Below are positions 47,611-57,889 of a DNA stretch of 64,000 nucleotides, piece by piece. Source of the stretch: Magnetococcus sp. PR-3 (GTDB taxonomy: Bacteria; Pseudomonadota; Magnetococcia; Magnetococcales; Magnetococcaceae); contig NZ_JBAHUQ010000001.1 in the NCBI RefSeq assembly GCF_036689865.1, positions 1-64,000 of the forward strand, given 5' to 3'. Below the pieces are notes generated by a model. It did not search any database, was not told where the DNA came from, and was given only the letters and a program-made list of their open reading frames with translations. A program made the translations under genes and the position numbers. Positions within the stretch are counted from its first letter, which is position 1. Every line of letters begins with the position of its first letter.

Positions 47611-49650
47611 CTATCGACCATTTATGGCCAATACCTGCTGCGTAGAAGCATGACCAACCCTGAAAAAGGCCACCGCTTGGGTCAGGGTGGTTGATTGTGC
47701 GTTGAGTTGTTCGGCTGTCGCTGCCATCTGCTCGGCGGCGCCTGCGTTGGCCTGGATAACCTGATCCAACTGCTGAATGGCACCGTTGACCTGGGATGCC
47801 CCCTGATTCTGTTCGGCAGAGGCGCTGGCGATGCCGTCAATCATCTGTGCCGTTTGTTGAATATCCGGTACCAGAGTATTGATGATCTTACCCGCCTGTT
47901 CCGCCACTTCGGTGCTGGAGGCAGATAAGGTGCTGATCTCCCCGGCGGCTAGCTGACTGCGCTCAGCCAACTTGCGAACCTCGGCGGCCACCACCGCAAA
48001 ACCTTTACCGTGTTCACCGGCCCTGGCTGCTTCGATGGCAGCGTTTAGGGCCAGCAGATTGGTCTGGCGGGCGATCTCTTCAATAATGGAGATCTTTTCG
48101 GCGATCTGTTTCATCGCTTCTACCGATGCATCCACCGATTCACCACCCTGAGCACCATGCTTGGCCGCTTTTTGGGCGATTTGACGGGTGTTCTGCGCAC
48201 TGTCCATATTTTGCTGGATGTTGGCCGCCATCTGCTCCATAGCGGCGGAGGTCTGCTCAATACTGGCAGCCTGTTCAGACGCCCCTTCCGAAAGGCGCTG
48301 GGCCGAACTGGTCAGTTCATGGCTACCGTTGGAGACATTTTGTGCTGCGTGTTGCACCTCATTGACCACACTTTTCAACTTATCTGCCATGCTACCGATG
48401 CCGTTGAGCAACTGTCCCAACTCATCACCCCGGTCCAGTGTGTGCTCAATGGTCAAATCCCCATCAGCCATGGCCAGCAGATCCTCACGGCATCGCTGTA
48501 ACGGCGCATTGATATGGCGTGTCATCACATAACCCAACAAAGTGGCCAGAAGGACCCCCATGATAACGCCCATAAGAATTTCTGAACTGGCGGAGGCGGT
48601 GGTTTGGCGGGCCTGCTGGGTATTGTTGTCAATAAGGCTTCGCACTTCCCGTTCAATGCCGGTTAGGGTCTCTTTCATCTGTTCGCCGATGCCGTCAGCC
48701 TCTTTGTCTAATACCCCCAATTGAGCTTCAGATTGCCTGTTCTGCTGATGCAGTGACATGAGTTTTTTTGCACTTCCTTGAAAAGCACCATTATGGAAGC
48801 TATCCATCTGCTCCACCATGGGGCGAAGTTCAGGAAGGTCCACCGCAGCAATCGTGCCCTCTATGGTTTTGGCACCGTTAAGCAAAGCATCAATCCAGAT
48901 ATCAAACTCGGCGATGGTGGCATCATACTCCTTGATCAAGCCTGCAGTGGCGTCCACTTCCAGATCCTGCGCCATCTCTTCAACTCGAATACGGGTCAGC
49001 GCCAGGGTTGTTTTGATCTCCATGGCCATATCAGCCCAGGTGATCTCCTTGTCCATGATCGACTCGGCTGTACGCCCAGCCGCCAGTTGTGTGTCGATAT
49101 GCTCTTTGACCTTAACCTCAAAATTTTCGGTAAGATCAAAGATTTGATCAAAACTTTGTTCAAACTGTTCCATGGCTTGCTTGACATCGGCGGCGATACG
49201 GTACTGCTGTAACTTCATGTCGCGGATTTTCACCAGTCGAGGCTGAAATTCCTTGTTATGAAACTGATCCGCTTGTGCCACCACACGACGAAGTGTGGCG
49301 TTATCGGTGGCATAGATGGTGCCTTTGGGCGTTTTTGCCCCCTTTAAAATAGCGTCGGCGTAGGTATCAAAAGTGGCAACGGCGGATTCATGTTCCTGCC
49401 ACATTTCGTTCAGTTCCGCCTCATCCCCCGCTTCTAGAAACTCCATGATCAACTGCATGTCGTGCTGAACAGTGAGTTTCATTTCAAGGGCGGCGGAAAT
49501 CAGCGGGGAGGTAGTGACAATCTCTTCAGTTTTTTGATTGATCTGGCCAATGTTGAGATAGCCGACCATGCCTACAATGAGCATGATGATGGCAATAATG
49601 AAGAAAGAAAGGCTCAGTTTAATACCAATCTTCAGATCCTGAAGCTTCAT
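47611..49650 (-). CDS. Methyl-accepting chemotaxis protein
   Basis: 679 residues. TM1 is at about 10-30 and TM2 at about 358-378, with a long helical periplasmic sensor between them that contains a repeated HN(K/G)(E/A)FQ motif, suggesting two related halves. A HAMP domain follows (about 379-430), then the cytoplasmic signalling hairpin with [25 protein letters not shown] (about 524-546) that contacts CheA and CheW. No C-terminal CheR-binding pentapeptide is visible. The gene is alone, next to the copper island, so a metal-related stimulus is conceivable but unproven. Start ATG 49650 gives the usual short cytoplasmic tail before TM1. Confidence 0.93.
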   Translation of the reverse strand: MKLQDLKIGIKLSLSFFIIAIIMLIVGMVGYLNIGQINQKTEEIVTTSPLISAALEMKLTVQHDMQLIMEFLEAGDEAELNEMWQEHESAVATFDTYADAILKGAKTPKGTIYATDNATLRRVVAQADQFHNKEFQPRLVKIRDMKLQQYRIAADVKQAMEQFEQSFDQIFDLTENFEVKVKEHIDTQLAAGRTAESIMDKEITWADMAMEIKTTLALTRIRVEEMAQDLEVDATAGLIKEYDATIAEFDIWIDALLNGAKTIEGTIAAVDLPELRPMVEQMDSFHNGAFQGSAKKLMSLHQQNRQSEAQLGVLDKEADGIGEQMKETLTGIEREVRSLIDNNTQQARQTTASASSEILMGVIMGVLLATLLGYVMTRHINAPLQRCREDLLAMADGDLTIEHTLDRGDELGQLLNGIGSMADKLKSVVNEVQHAAQNVSNGSHELTSSAQRLSEGASEQAASIEQTSAAMEQMAANIQQNMDSAQNTRQIAQKAAKHGAQGGESVDASVEAMKQIAEKISIIEEIARQTNLLALNAAIEAARAGEHGKGFAVVAAEVRKLAERSQLAAGEISTLSASSTEVAEQAGKIINTLVPDIQQTAQMIDGIASASAEQNQGASQVNGAIQQLDQVIQANAGAAEQMAATAEQLNAQSTTLTQAVAFFRVGHASTQQVLAINGR

Positions 49651-49932
49651 CTACATGCTCCTTAAACGGGGCGTTTTGTTAAAATTCGTTACAGAAAACG
49701 AACAGTTAGGCAAATATTACCATTTGTTTCAAAGCATGAAAATATTTTTCTGTGCGATTAGTACATTCGATACAAGGCGCCTTTCCAGGCTTAAAAGGCA
49801 CTCAACACTCTTTGCATATGTCTGCACATCTGCCATTGTCATTCATGGCTAGATTGTAAACTTAAATTATCTTGCCAGTTTTTTGAAATGCTCTACTACT
49901 TTATCTCAATGGACAAGCTGCATCCTTGCAAA

Positions 49933-50469
49933 TCAATGTCGAGAAAACAGTTGTAACTTACCACCCGTTGTAAAAGTCACAACATCATAGCGGTCTGCTG
50001 GTTCTCCTGGTACTTCCATCCCTGGTGACCCAACAGGCATGCCTGGAGCTGCGATCCCCCTTACATCAGGCTTTTCCTTCACCAAACGGAGGATATCTTC
50101 AACGGGGACGTGACCTTCAATCACATAATCTCCCATCTGGGCGGTATGACAGGAAGCCGCATGGTCGGGTACACCCAAACGGTTTTTTACGGTATCCATA
50201 TCATCCACATTCTCAACCTCAACACGAAATCCATTCTCCTCCAAGTAATCGATCCAGGCTCCACAGCAACTACAAGAGGGAGACTTGTAGACCACCATTT
50301 CTGCAGCAACTACTGGCTCTTTCATGAGCATGAACCAACTGACCACACTGACAATGGTAACGGCTAACAGAGATATCGCCCATTTTCCCATACCATGCCC
50401 CATTCCGGTTGAGGTGACCTCTGCTTTGTCATTTTTAGCCTGACGTTTTTTTGAACTTTTTCTACCCAT
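49933..50469 (-). CDS. DUF411 metal-binding protein
   Basis: 178 residues from the ATG at 50469, which has GGGAG 8 bases upstream; an earlier TTG is in frame but less likely. A basic N-terminus and one membrane helix (WAISLLAVTIVSVVSWFMLM) anchor it. Then comes the DUF411 domain: VVYKSPSCSCCGAWIDYLEENGF with a CSCC cluster, ASCHTAQMGDYVIEGHVPVEDI, and GIAAPGMPVGSPGME. DUF411 proteins occur with copper-resistance genes and are thought to bind metal in the periplasm. It is the last gene of the copper island. Confidence 0.88.
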   Translation of the reverse strand: MGRKSSKKRQAKNDKAEVTSTGMGHGMGKWAISLLAVTIVSVVSWFMLMKEPVVAAEMVVYKSPSCSCCGAWIDYLEENGFRVEVENVDDMDTVKNRLGVPDHAASCHTAQMGDYVIEGHVPVEDILRLVKEKPDVRGIAAPGMPVGSPGMEVPGEPADRYDVVTFTTGGKLQLFSRH

Positions 50470-50515
50470 AGTTCCAACTCCCAAGCAAAAGATTCACAAC
50501 ACGGTGTTATGCGGA

Positions 50516-51037
50516 TTAGCGATAACCACCACCCTTAGACTTAAAGTGACCACCGCCATATTTCACATGGCATAGCGTACACTGATTGAACAACTCCCCA
50601 AAACGGGTGACTTCTGCTTTGGTATCTAGCCGAGCGGCTGCTTTCATCACACGCAAAGCATACTGATCCATTGCATTATCCAAAGCATGAAATCCTTTTG
50701 GCAGTTGGCGCTTCAATGTACTCTGATCCGCTGCTGAGAGCTCCTTCTTTAACAAGGAGTCGTTGGTCAATGCCTGGGCATGTTTGACCACCTCAGCATG
50801 CTCCAATGACAAGATCGCATCCAATAGCTCTTCCATCACTTCATGGCGTCGATCCATCTCCTTTTTAACCCTCTTTTTCAAATGACCGGGCAGCCCATGA
50901 ACAGGTGCGATATTCTCCATACCCTTTATGGCCTCACCATGCTTCTCCGTACCATGTGCATGGGCCTCATTAATGGAACTGCCGAGCCATACTACTGCCA
51001 TGGCCAGGATTATAATCCAACTGCGTAGAGTTTGCAT
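50516..51037 (-). CDS. One-heme periplasmic cytochrome c (c'-like)
   Basis: 173 residues from the ATG at 51037, with GGGGTGGG just upstream; a GTG nine bases earlier is less likely. A signal peptide (WIIILAMAVVWLGSSINEAHA) leads to a mostly helical protein with a single CXXCH near the C-terminus (FNQCTLCHVKYGGGHF), the layout of cytochrome c'-type four-helix bundles. It may accept electrons or bind metal or gas in the periplasm. It lies between the CusF-like and DUF411 genes on the same strand, so it is probably part of the copper response. Confidence 0.85.
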   Translation of the reverse strand: MQTLRSWIIILAMAVVWLGSSINEAHAHGTEKHGEAIKGMENIAPVHGLPGHLKKRVKKEMDRRHEVMEELLDAILSLEHAEVVKHAQALTNDSLLKKELSAADQSTLKRQLPKGFHALDNAMDQYALRVMKAAARLDTKAEVTRFGELFNQCTLCHVKYGGGHFKSKGGGYR

Positions 51038-51163
51038 TTTACCCACCCCTTATTCAGTTATTTCTGTCTGAAAAAGCCATGACTTAAGCCCGACCAACAA
51101 AGTTTAGACTCGGTTTTGCTTCCCAAGCTTCAACCAAGTCCAACTTTGCTGTCAAATTCCTGC

Positions 51164-51526
51164 TTAGTGTGCAACAGACATCTTGATAATACGGAATTGA
51201 TTATCACGCCCCTTTTTAACCGTGAACATCACCTTATCTCCCGCTTTGAACTTACCCAGCTTTACCCGTTTGGTAACAGGAAGATCCATGGTCATCTTGG
51301 GCCAGCCAAGGGCTTGAATGGGATCATGGGTCAGGTTCACTTTACTATTGGCAACATCCACGGTGTGAAGCACACCTTTGGTCATGCCTTGGCTTTTAGC
51401 GCTCTCCATGGCGTTACCACCATGTTCGGCCATGGCGTGACCGGCATGATCTCCTGCCGCATGGGCACTATAAGGAGCCAAGAAAAGCAGTGACATCACG
51501 GATAGAGTCATAAAGTTCTTACGCAT
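51164..51526 (-). CDS. CusF-like periplasmic copper/silver chaperone
   Basis: 120 residues from the ATG at 51526, which has GGAG 9 bases upstream; a TTG at 51541 is in frame but less likely. A signal peptide (LSVMSLLFLAPYSAHA) and a His/Met-rich linker (DHAGHAMAEHGG) precede the CusF domain. It has LTHDPIQALGWPKMTMDLPV, which carries the His, Trp and two Met that bind Cu(I)/Ag(I) in CusF, then KAGDKVMFTVKKG. It would hand metal to the CusCBA pump encoded directly upstream on the same strand. Confidence 0.93.
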   Translation of the reverse strand: MRKNFMTLSVMSLLFLAPYSAHAAGDHAGHAMAEHGGNAMESAKSQGMTKGVLHTVDVANSKVNLTHDPIQALGWPKMTMDLPVTKRVKLGKFKAGDKVMFTVKKGRDNQFRIIKMSVAH

Positions 51527-51543
51527 CTGTTGTATCTCCAAGG

Positions 51544-54500
51544 TTAGGACTGAGCAGGTAATGGACTTGCCTCAGCCTTATGTTTGGGGAGGTAACGTGC
51601 CTCCCAGATATAGTAGATAACGGGGATAACGATCAACGTCATCACCGTGGTGCTCACCATGCCGCCTACCATGGGCAGAGCAATACGTCGCATGACGTCG
51701 GAACCGGGACCATCAGTAAAGAAGATGGGGAGCAAACCGGCGATAATCACCGAAACGGTCATCAGTTTAGGCCGCACCCGCATGGCTGCACCGGCCATGA
51801 TGGCCGCCAGCAGCTCCACTCGATCTTTGGGCCTGTCGTAACGAACCTGTTGATCGATATAGAGCAGCATAACCACAGCGGTCTCAACGGCAATACCACC
51901 CAGGGCGATAAATCCCACAGCAACAGCCACGGACATATTGTATCCCGCCAGGTAGACCGCCCACAGTCCACCAACCAGACCGAAGGGTAACGAGGTCATA
52001 ACCATCACCGTACGGTCGGTGCGACCAAAGTGGATCATCAACAACACGAGAATAATGGCCACTGCAGAGGGAATTGCAATTTTCAAACGTTCACCTGCCT
52101 CGATCATCTGCTCATACTGACCGGACCAGGAGATGGCATAACCAGGTGGTAAAGAGACACTTTTGGCCACATGGGCCTGAGCTTCCTGCACATAGCGCCC
52201 AATATCCCGCCCTGCGATATCCACAAACACCCAGCCAGTCAGGCGAGCATCCTCGGACTTGATCATGGGAGGGCCTTCTTCAAAGTGAATCGTTGCCAGT
52301 TCACCCAGTGGAATATGTTGTCCCATGGGAGTAGGCACCAGAATGTTAAGAAGATCCTGCTCCGATTCTCGGAACGGACGATCATAGCGCATCATAATGT
52401 TGTAGCGCTCACGCCCTTGAATACTCTCCGCAATTTTCATCCCCCCCAAGGCAGTCTGGATAATGGATTGAAACGCACCCAGGTCGATATTCCGGCGGGC
52501 CAACTCATCCCGATTGGGGGAGATAACCAGATACTTGCCACCACTGACCCGATCCGCAAAAGCGCTACGGGTACCATCTACATCCTTAACGGCCGCTTCC
52601 ACATCTAGGGCAATGCGCCCAATCTCTTCCAGGTTCTGCCCGGAGATTTTGATGCCCACAGGGGTGCGGATACCGGTTGAGATCATATCCATGCGGATCT
52701 TAATGGGATAGCCCCAACTATTAACCAGACCAGGCAGCTTACTACGTTTATCCAGCTCTTTGATCAGACCATCCACATCCAGTCCAGGACGCCACTGCTC
52801 CTTGGGTTTAAGTTTAATCCAGCTCTCAATCATGGAGATGGGTGCTGGATCGGTGGCAGTATCAGCCCTGCCCACTTTACCAAACACACGATCCACTTCC
52901 GGCACGGTCTTGATCAAGCGATTGGTTTGAGCCAGCACCTCCTTGGCCTTAGCGATAGAGACACCAGGCAGCGTTGTGGGCATGTAGAGGAGTTCTCCTT
53001 CATAAAGGGCTGGCATGAACTCAGACCCCAGTTTGGTCAGGGGAACGGCCAGACTGGCCAATCCGGCACAAGCGATGAGAATGGTGAGCCAACGCAGTTT
53101 CATACTGGTCCATAAAATTGGCTTGTAGAGCGCTACGAACAATCGGTTCAGCGGATTACTCTCCTCGCGCAGAATGCGTCCACGAATCAGCCACATCATG
53201 AGTATAGGCACGATGGTTACCGATAGGATGGAGGCAAAGGCCATGGCATAGGTTTTGGTATAGGCCAGGGGTGAGAAGAGCCGGTAGCTCTCACCAGTCA
53301 GAGCAAAAACCGGCAGGAATGAAACCGTAATGATCAACAGACTAAAAAATAGCCCCGGCCCCACCTCTTTGGCAGACTCCAATAGCGCTTCCACTCTCAC
53401 TTTATTAGGACGGGGAGGAGGAATTTCACTCAGCTTTCGATGAGCATTTTCCACCATCACAATGGAAGCATCCACCATGGCCCCAATGGCAATGGCGATT
53501 CCTCCCAGTGACATGATATTGGCTGTAATCCCTTGGGAAGCCATGACGATAAAGGCCCCCAACACACCCAGTGGAAGGGTGATGATAGCCACAAAGGCAG
53601 AACGCACATGCAATAGGAAGATCAGGCAGACAAGGGCCACCACCAGCCCCTCTTCAACCAGTTTATGGTTGAGATAGTCCACTGCGCCCTGAATGAGGGG
53701 AGCCCGATCATAAACCGTTTTGATCTCCACTCCTTCGGGTAGGCCGGGGCGAAGCTGCTCAATCTTCTGCTTAATGGCCTTGATCACATTCAGGGCGTTT
53801 TCGCCGGAGCGCATCACCACAATGCCCCCCACGACCTCCCCCTCGCCATTCAACTCCACCACACCACGGCGTAGCTCTGGACCAGCCACCACACGGGCCA
53901 CATCGGTGAGGAGAACCGGCTTTCCATCCTTGGCAGTCACCACGACCTTTTCAAGATCCTCCAACGAGCTGACATAGCCCCGCGATCGGATCATTAACTC
54001 CGTCTCAGCCTGCTCCAGAACCCGTCCACCCACTTCAATGGAAGCGGCTTTCACCGCCTGGCGAACACGGTTGATCGGAATATTGTAGGCACGTAGACGA
54101 TTGGGATCGATGAGTACCTGATATTCTCGAACAAAGCCCCCCACCGAGGCCACTTCGGAAACGCCAGGCACTGTAGCCAGCTCAAATTTCAGGAACCAGT
54201 CCTGCAGGGATCTCAGATCCGACAGATCACGCTTACCACTTTTGTCCACCAGAGCGTATTGATAGACCCACCCTACCCCAGTGGCATCGGGGCCCATGGT
54301 GGGGGTAGCGCTGGCGGGTAGGCTTTTGCTAGCGGTTCCCAACGCTTCGGCCACCCGGCTACGGGCCCAGTACATATCCACACCATCTTGAAAAATGACA
54401 TAGACAAAGCTGGTCCCAAACATGGAGTAACCACGCACCGCCTCCGTTTTTGGCAAACCAAGCAGTGTGGTGGAGAGTGGATAGGTAACCAGATCTTCCA

Positions 54501-54735
54501 CAATCTGTGGTGCCTGCCCCGGATACTCAGTTCGAATGATCACCTGGGTATCCGAAAGATCGGGAATGGCATCCAGTGGCGTGCGCTGTAAGGCCAATAA
54601 ACCCGCCACCGCTAAACCAATTGTAAAGATCACAACAATGAGTTGGTTTTCAACCGACCACTGGATCAATTTGGCAATAAAGGATTGGGTAGGATCATGT
54701 CCCAAATTTAACTCGGTATCAGGATCAGTGGACAT
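51544..54735 (-). CDS. cusA: CusA-like heavy-metal RND efflux pump
   Basis: 1063 residues, the normal HME-RND length. It has the AcrB/CzcA layout: TM1 near 27-47 (LIVVIFTIGLAVAGLLALQ), two large periplasmic loops, and two sets of membrane helices. The TM4 motif GAMVDASIVMVENAH is the version found in Cu(I)/Ag(I) pumps of the CusA type rather than the D-rich divalent CzcA motif, so monovalent copper or silver is the likely substrate. It uses the proton gradient to move metal from the periplasm through CusC. It overlaps cusB by 11 bp, so they are translated together. Confidence 0.93.
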   Translation of the reverse strand: MSTDPDTELNLGHDPTQSFIAKLIQWSVENQLIVVIFTIGLAVAGLLALQRTPLDAIPDLSDTQVIIRTEYPGQAPQIVEDLVTYPLSTTLLGLPKTEAVRGYSMFGTSFVYVIFQDGVDMYWARSRVAEALGTASKSLPASATPTMGPDATGVGWVYQYALVDKSGKRDLSDLRSLQDWFLKFELATVPGVSEVASVGGFVREYQVLIDPNRLRAYNIPINRVRQAVKAASIEVGGRVLEQAETELMIRSRGYVSSLEDLEKVVVTAKDGKPVLLTDVARVVAGPELRRGVVELNGEGEVVGGIVVMRSGENALNVIKAIKQKIEQLRPGLPEGVEIKTVYDRAPLIQGAVDYLNHKLVEEGLVVALVCLIFLLHVRSAFVAIITLPLGVLGAFIVMASQGITANIMSLGGIAIAIGAMVDASIVMVENAHRKLSEIPPPRPNKVRVEALLESAKEVGPGLFFSLLIITVSFLPVFALTGESYRLFSPLAYTKTYAMAFASILSVTIVPILMMWLIRGRILREESNPLNRLFVALYKPILWTSMKLRWLTILIACAGLASLAVPLTKLGSEFMPALYEGELLYMPTTLPGVSIAKAKEVLAQTNRLIKTVPEVDRVFGKVGRADTATDPAPISMIESWIKLKPKEQWRPGLDVDGLIKELDKRSKLPGLVNSWGYPIKIRMDMISTGIRTPVGIKISGQNLEEIGRIALDVEAAVKDVDGTRSAFADRVSGGKYLVISPNRDELARRNIDLGAFQSIIQTALGGMKIAESIQGRERYNIMMRYDRPFRESEQDLLNILVPTPMGQHIPLGELATIHFEEGPPMIKSEDARLTGWVFVDIAGRDIGRYVQEAQAHVAKSVSLPPGYAISWSGQYEQMIEAGERLKIAIPSAVAIILVLLMIHFGRTDRTVMVMTSLPFGLVGGLWAVYLAGYNMSVAVAVGFIALGGIAVETAVVMLLYIDQQVRYDRPKDRVELLAAIMAGAAMRVRPKLMTVSVIIAGLLPIFFTDGPGSDVMRRIALPMVGGMVSTTVMTLIVIPVIYYIWEARYLPKHKAEASPLPAQS

Positions 54736-56428
54736 GTGTCCCTCCTGTTACCACAGGCTGTTGCTGCTTAGCATCCCCGTCCTTAGCCTTAAGCTTGGGA
54801 AAGGGGATCTGATGGCTTGGAGCATCACCGAAAGGGTTAAAAGCATCACTGCCCAATTGAATCCAACGGCGCTCATGGGTATCGCTCTCCATGAACAGAT
54901 GGACCCCTTTTTCCTGGTAATAGCGGGATTGACCTTTGAGGATCCATGGCTGTAACGCCTTGGTCAGATCGCTTAATGCCTGATGGAGGTCTTCATCCGT
55001 TCGGGCTTTCTGGGCACGTCCAATGGCAGAGGCTGACTCATCCAGAATTTTACCCAGTTTGGTCTGACCAAAGCGCTTCCAAAGCAGATCACGGATATCT
55101 CGGGCAGGTTGCAACTGTTTGCTATCAAGATCATAGCCATCCGCCATCGCTTCATGCATGTAGAGGGCTGCATCCACCAGATGATCCACCATGGCCATCT
55201 GCCCCTTGTCCAAACTCAACGCATGCAGAGGTGTTTTCAGACGTTGAAGTTTCTGGAAGGATTCTCGCAAAGCGCTCTCAGAATCAATGAGAAACTGACC
55301 GGAAAGAACAATCTCATCCTCTGCGTCCAAACCTTCAAGAATTTCAGTATAGCCGCCACTTGAAAGCCCTGTTTTTACCGCCTGAGGCTGAAAACGCCCC
55401 TCGCCAAGACTAACCACCACATGAAAGCCTTCTGGGTCACGTAACAAGGCTCCATTGGGCAGAGCGAGACGGCGGATGGCACCTACCTCAAACACCACAT
55501 CAGCGTAGGCACCAGGACGCAGTTCCCCCTCACGGTTATCCAATTTCAACCGGATGATACCGGTTCGACTGGCCGCATCAATGGTAGGATGAATGTAATC
55601 GATCTGGGAGTTGATCTCCCGGCCCGGCAGGTTGGGGAGCATAATGCGGACTGGAGTCTGTTTGGTGATAAAACCCAGATCTTTTTCCGCTACACTGGCA
55701 TTGATCCAGACTGAGTCATAGTTCTGAACTTTGGCAATGAGCATGCCGGGTTTGACATAAGAGCCCTGACGAACCTCCAGCTTACTAAGGGTACCGCTAC
55801 TTTCAGCGTAGAAAGGTACCTTTTCCACCACCTTTTTGCTCTTCTCCAGTTGGCGTATGAAGCGCTTGGCCACACCCAGAGAGTAAAGGCGCTGGGCTGC
55901 CGATTTCATACGACCGTTACCACCACGCGTTATGGCATTGATGTAATCCCGCTGGGCTGCCACCAGTTCAGGGCTGAACAGTTTGTAAAGTACCGCACCT
56001 TTTCGTATGTCATCCCCAACAGCAGTCACATGGAGTTTTTCAATCCAACCCGATATGCGACTGGAAACCACAGTTTGTGCCCGATCATTCTCCATGACCA
56101 TACCAAAGGCACGGATACGCCGACCAAACTCGGTCTGTTGCGGATACCCAAAACGAATACCGCTATTTTGTATCGTTTCCGGTGAGATGGTTACAACGGC
56201 CCGCTCTTCGGCATCCTGGCCTTGAAGTGCGCCGACTCCGGCTCCACTCTCCATGGGCACCAGATCCATACCACAAATGGGGCATGTGCCCATCTCATCG
56301 GCAATGTAATGGGGATGCATGGGGCAGGTAAATTTGGTTCCCCCCTCCTCCGCCCATGCCAACATAGGCACCCAGAGCAGAAGAAATAGAAACGTCATCA
56401 CGCGATGTCTGTTTTTTGTAATGTTCAT
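54725..56428 (-). CDS. cusB: CusB-like RND periplasmic adaptor with extra metal-binding domain
   Basis: 567 residues, longer than most CusB proteins (about 400). After a signal peptide (MTFLFLLLWVPMLAWA) comes a heavy-metal-binding domain (KFTCPMHPHYIADEMGTCPICGMDLVPM), then the adaptor core with YKLFSPELVAAQRDY and SYVKPGMLIAKVQNYD lipoyl parts and the beta-barrel (DNREGELRPGAYADVVF). Residues about 410-540 are a C-terminal helical extension (QMAMVDHLVDAALYMHEAMADG onward) resembling DUF3347, seen in some metal adaptors. It starts with an ATGA overlap with cusC. It would bridge CusA and CusC and pass metal on. Confidence 0.92.
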   Translation of the reverse strand: MNITKNRHRVMTFLFLLLWVPMLAWAEEGGTKFTCPMHPHYIADEMGTCPICGMDLVPMESGAGVGALQGQDAEERAVVTISPETIQNSGIRFGYPQQTEFGRRIRAFGMVMENDRAQTVVSSRISGWIEKLHVTAVGDDIRKGAVLYKLFSPELVAAQRDYINAITRGGNGRMKSAAQRLYSLGVAKRFIRQLEKSKKVVEKVPFYAESSGTLSKLEVRQGSYVKPGMLIAKVQNYDSVWINASVAEKDLGFITKQTPVRIMLPNLPGREINSQIDYIHPTIDAASRTGIIRLKLDNREGELRPGAYADVVFEVGAIRRLALPNGALLRDPEGFHVVVSLGEGRFQPQAVKTGLSSGGYTEILEGLDAEDEIVLSGQFLIDSESALRESFQKLQRLKTPLHALSLDKGQMAMVDHLVDAALYMHEAMADGYDLDSKQLQPARDIRDLLWKRFGQTKLGKILDESASAIGRAQKARTDEDLHQALSDLTKALQPWILKGQSRYYQEKGVHLFMESDTHERRWIQLGSDAFNPFGDAPSHQIPFPKLKAKDGDAKQQQPVVTGGTHVH

Positions 56429-57684
56429 GGGGTGATAAACTCCTTGTACAAACTATTGGCCCTGGCTGCGGCAACTACTGATTTGGAGTGCTGTTTGGCC
56501 TGTTCAATTTTTAGTGCTGAACGTTGAATGGAGGGACGAATCACCGCCTCAAGATCCATTTCACCGGCCTCATACCGACGACGCATGGCCGTCTCCAGAT
56601 CCATTAGCTCTCCATCCCGCCTTTTGAGAGCCTCTATCATCCGCTGTGACGTCTGGTAGCCAGCCAAAGCCTCATCAAATAGGGCACGTGAGGTGCGCCA
56701 GGCATCGTCCTTGGCCATGCGTGCTGCAGCCAATGCCCTTTTGGCCCCTTTTAGTTTTGGACGCTGATTCTGCTCGGCCCAAAGAGGTACCGTGATGGTC
56801 GCTTTCAGAGAGTACCAATCATCTCCTTCAAAAGGACCATCGTTATCCCTTTGCTGCCAAACCGCACTGATACCATAGTCGGGGTTGAATGCGGCTTTGC
56901 GTGCTTTGACCTTGCTCTGAGCAATGGCAATAGCCTGCTGGGCTTTTAAAACTTCTAATGGAATTCTCTCTTGAACCCACGGGGCGAGAGTAAGCTGCGG
57001 CGGTTTAAGATCACTGTCCTGCTGCACCAACCGCTGTAAAGTAGCCCCCCAACGACTGGCCTGACCTTGAAGGGCAATACGTTTTTCCTGCAGTTGGGCT
57101 CGTTGCACATCGAGCCCTTCCACCTTGCCGTAGACTGCTCGACCGGACTCCATCTCACCCTTGAGCCAGTGCTCCAGTTCATCGAGTTTGACAAACTGCT
57201 CATCCAAAGCCTTCAAAGAACGACGAATACGCTGTTTTTGAGCAAGGGCAACAATGAGTTTCTGCTTTAAACCGGCCCAGATTGTCCAAAGCTCAACCTG
57301 TTTCAACTGAGCCTGGGCCAAACCGGTCTGTTGGCGGGCTTCTCGCCCTGAAAAGTTGGGAAAGCGCTGGGTGACACCGATACTTTTGTTGCTGGGAAGA
57401 AAACGGTCGAAACGGGTGGGTGTGGAAACCGGAACATTGTTTACCCCCAGCGTGATACCAGGGTTGGGCAAACCCAATTGACCCTGCGCGGTGTAACGCA
57501 CGCCCTGCACCTGCTCTTGGATAGCCTGCACAGCCGGGTGGTCTTTCAACTGTGACTGTAAACGTTGGAATGGATTATCCTCACTGGCTGAAACCGGTGT
57601 GACCAACATGCCAACCACTCCCATCAGGAACATGATGGTGAACTGTTTTTGGGATCTGGGCTGAGTATTGTTAAATAAATTCAT
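56425..57684 (-). CDS. cusC: CusC-like outer-membrane efflux channel (TolC family)
   Basis: About 420 residues. A signal peptide (FTIMFLMGVVGMLVTPVSA) is followed by the TolC-family body. The ATG at 57684 is preceded by AGAGG at a good distance; other ATGs lie at 57687 and 57705. The sequence has LPNPGITLGVNNVPVS, an OEP-family segment, and long amphipathic helices. No lipobox Cys is seen. It is the first gene of the cusCBA-cusF-cytochrome-DUF411 operon and is preceded by a structured leader. Confidence 0.9.
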   Translation of the reverse strand: MNLFNNTQPRSQKQFTIMFLMGVVGMLVTPVSASEDNPFQRLQSQLKDHPAVQAIQEQVQGVRYTAQGQLGLPNPGITLGVNNVPVSTPTRFDRFLPSNKSIGVTQRFPNFSGREARQQTGLAQAQLKQVELWTIWAGLKQKLIVALAQKQRIRRSLKALDEQFVKLDELEHWLKGEMESGRAVYGKVEGLDVQRAQLQEKRIALQGQASRWGATLQRLVQQDSDLKPPQLTLAPWVQERIPLEVLKAQQAIAIAQSKVKARKAAFNPDYGISAVWQQRDNDGPFEGDDWYSLKATITVPLWAEQNQRPKLKGAKRALAAARMAKDDAWRTSRALFDEALAGYQTSQRMIEALKRRDGELMDLETAMRRRYEAGEMDLEAVIRPSIQRSALKIEQAKQHSKSVVAAARANSLYKEFITP

Positions 57685-57803
57685 CATGAGCCTCTGAACC
57701 GACACTGTTCATCATTTAAAGGTTTTTTCAACCGACACTGGCCTTGCGGTGATCTTCTGATTGTGCGGGGGCAAACGGTGTTTGGATTACGGGTGAATAT
57801 GGG

Positions 57804-57839
57804 AAAAAAGCGGGGCCCATCTTTGCCGTGCATGGGCCC
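57804..57839 (-). terminator. Terminator-like hairpin in the cus leader
   Basis: The minus-strand stem GGGCCCAT / ATGGGCCC (57832-57839 with 57813-57820, 11-base loop) is followed after CGC by TTTTTT (57804-57809). Confidence 0.7.
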
Positions 57840-57847
57840 AGCCAATA

Positions 57848-57889
57848 GATGCAGGCTTGGGCTGAGAGGGGGAAGACTCTCCCTGCATC
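57848..57889 (-). repeat. Inverted repeat ahead of the leader terminator
   Basis: GATGCAGG (57848-57855) pairs with CCTGCATC (57882-57889); an inner GAGAG/CTCTC pairing extends it. It ends 9 bases before the terminator hairpin, so it could compete with or shield it. Confidence 0.55.
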
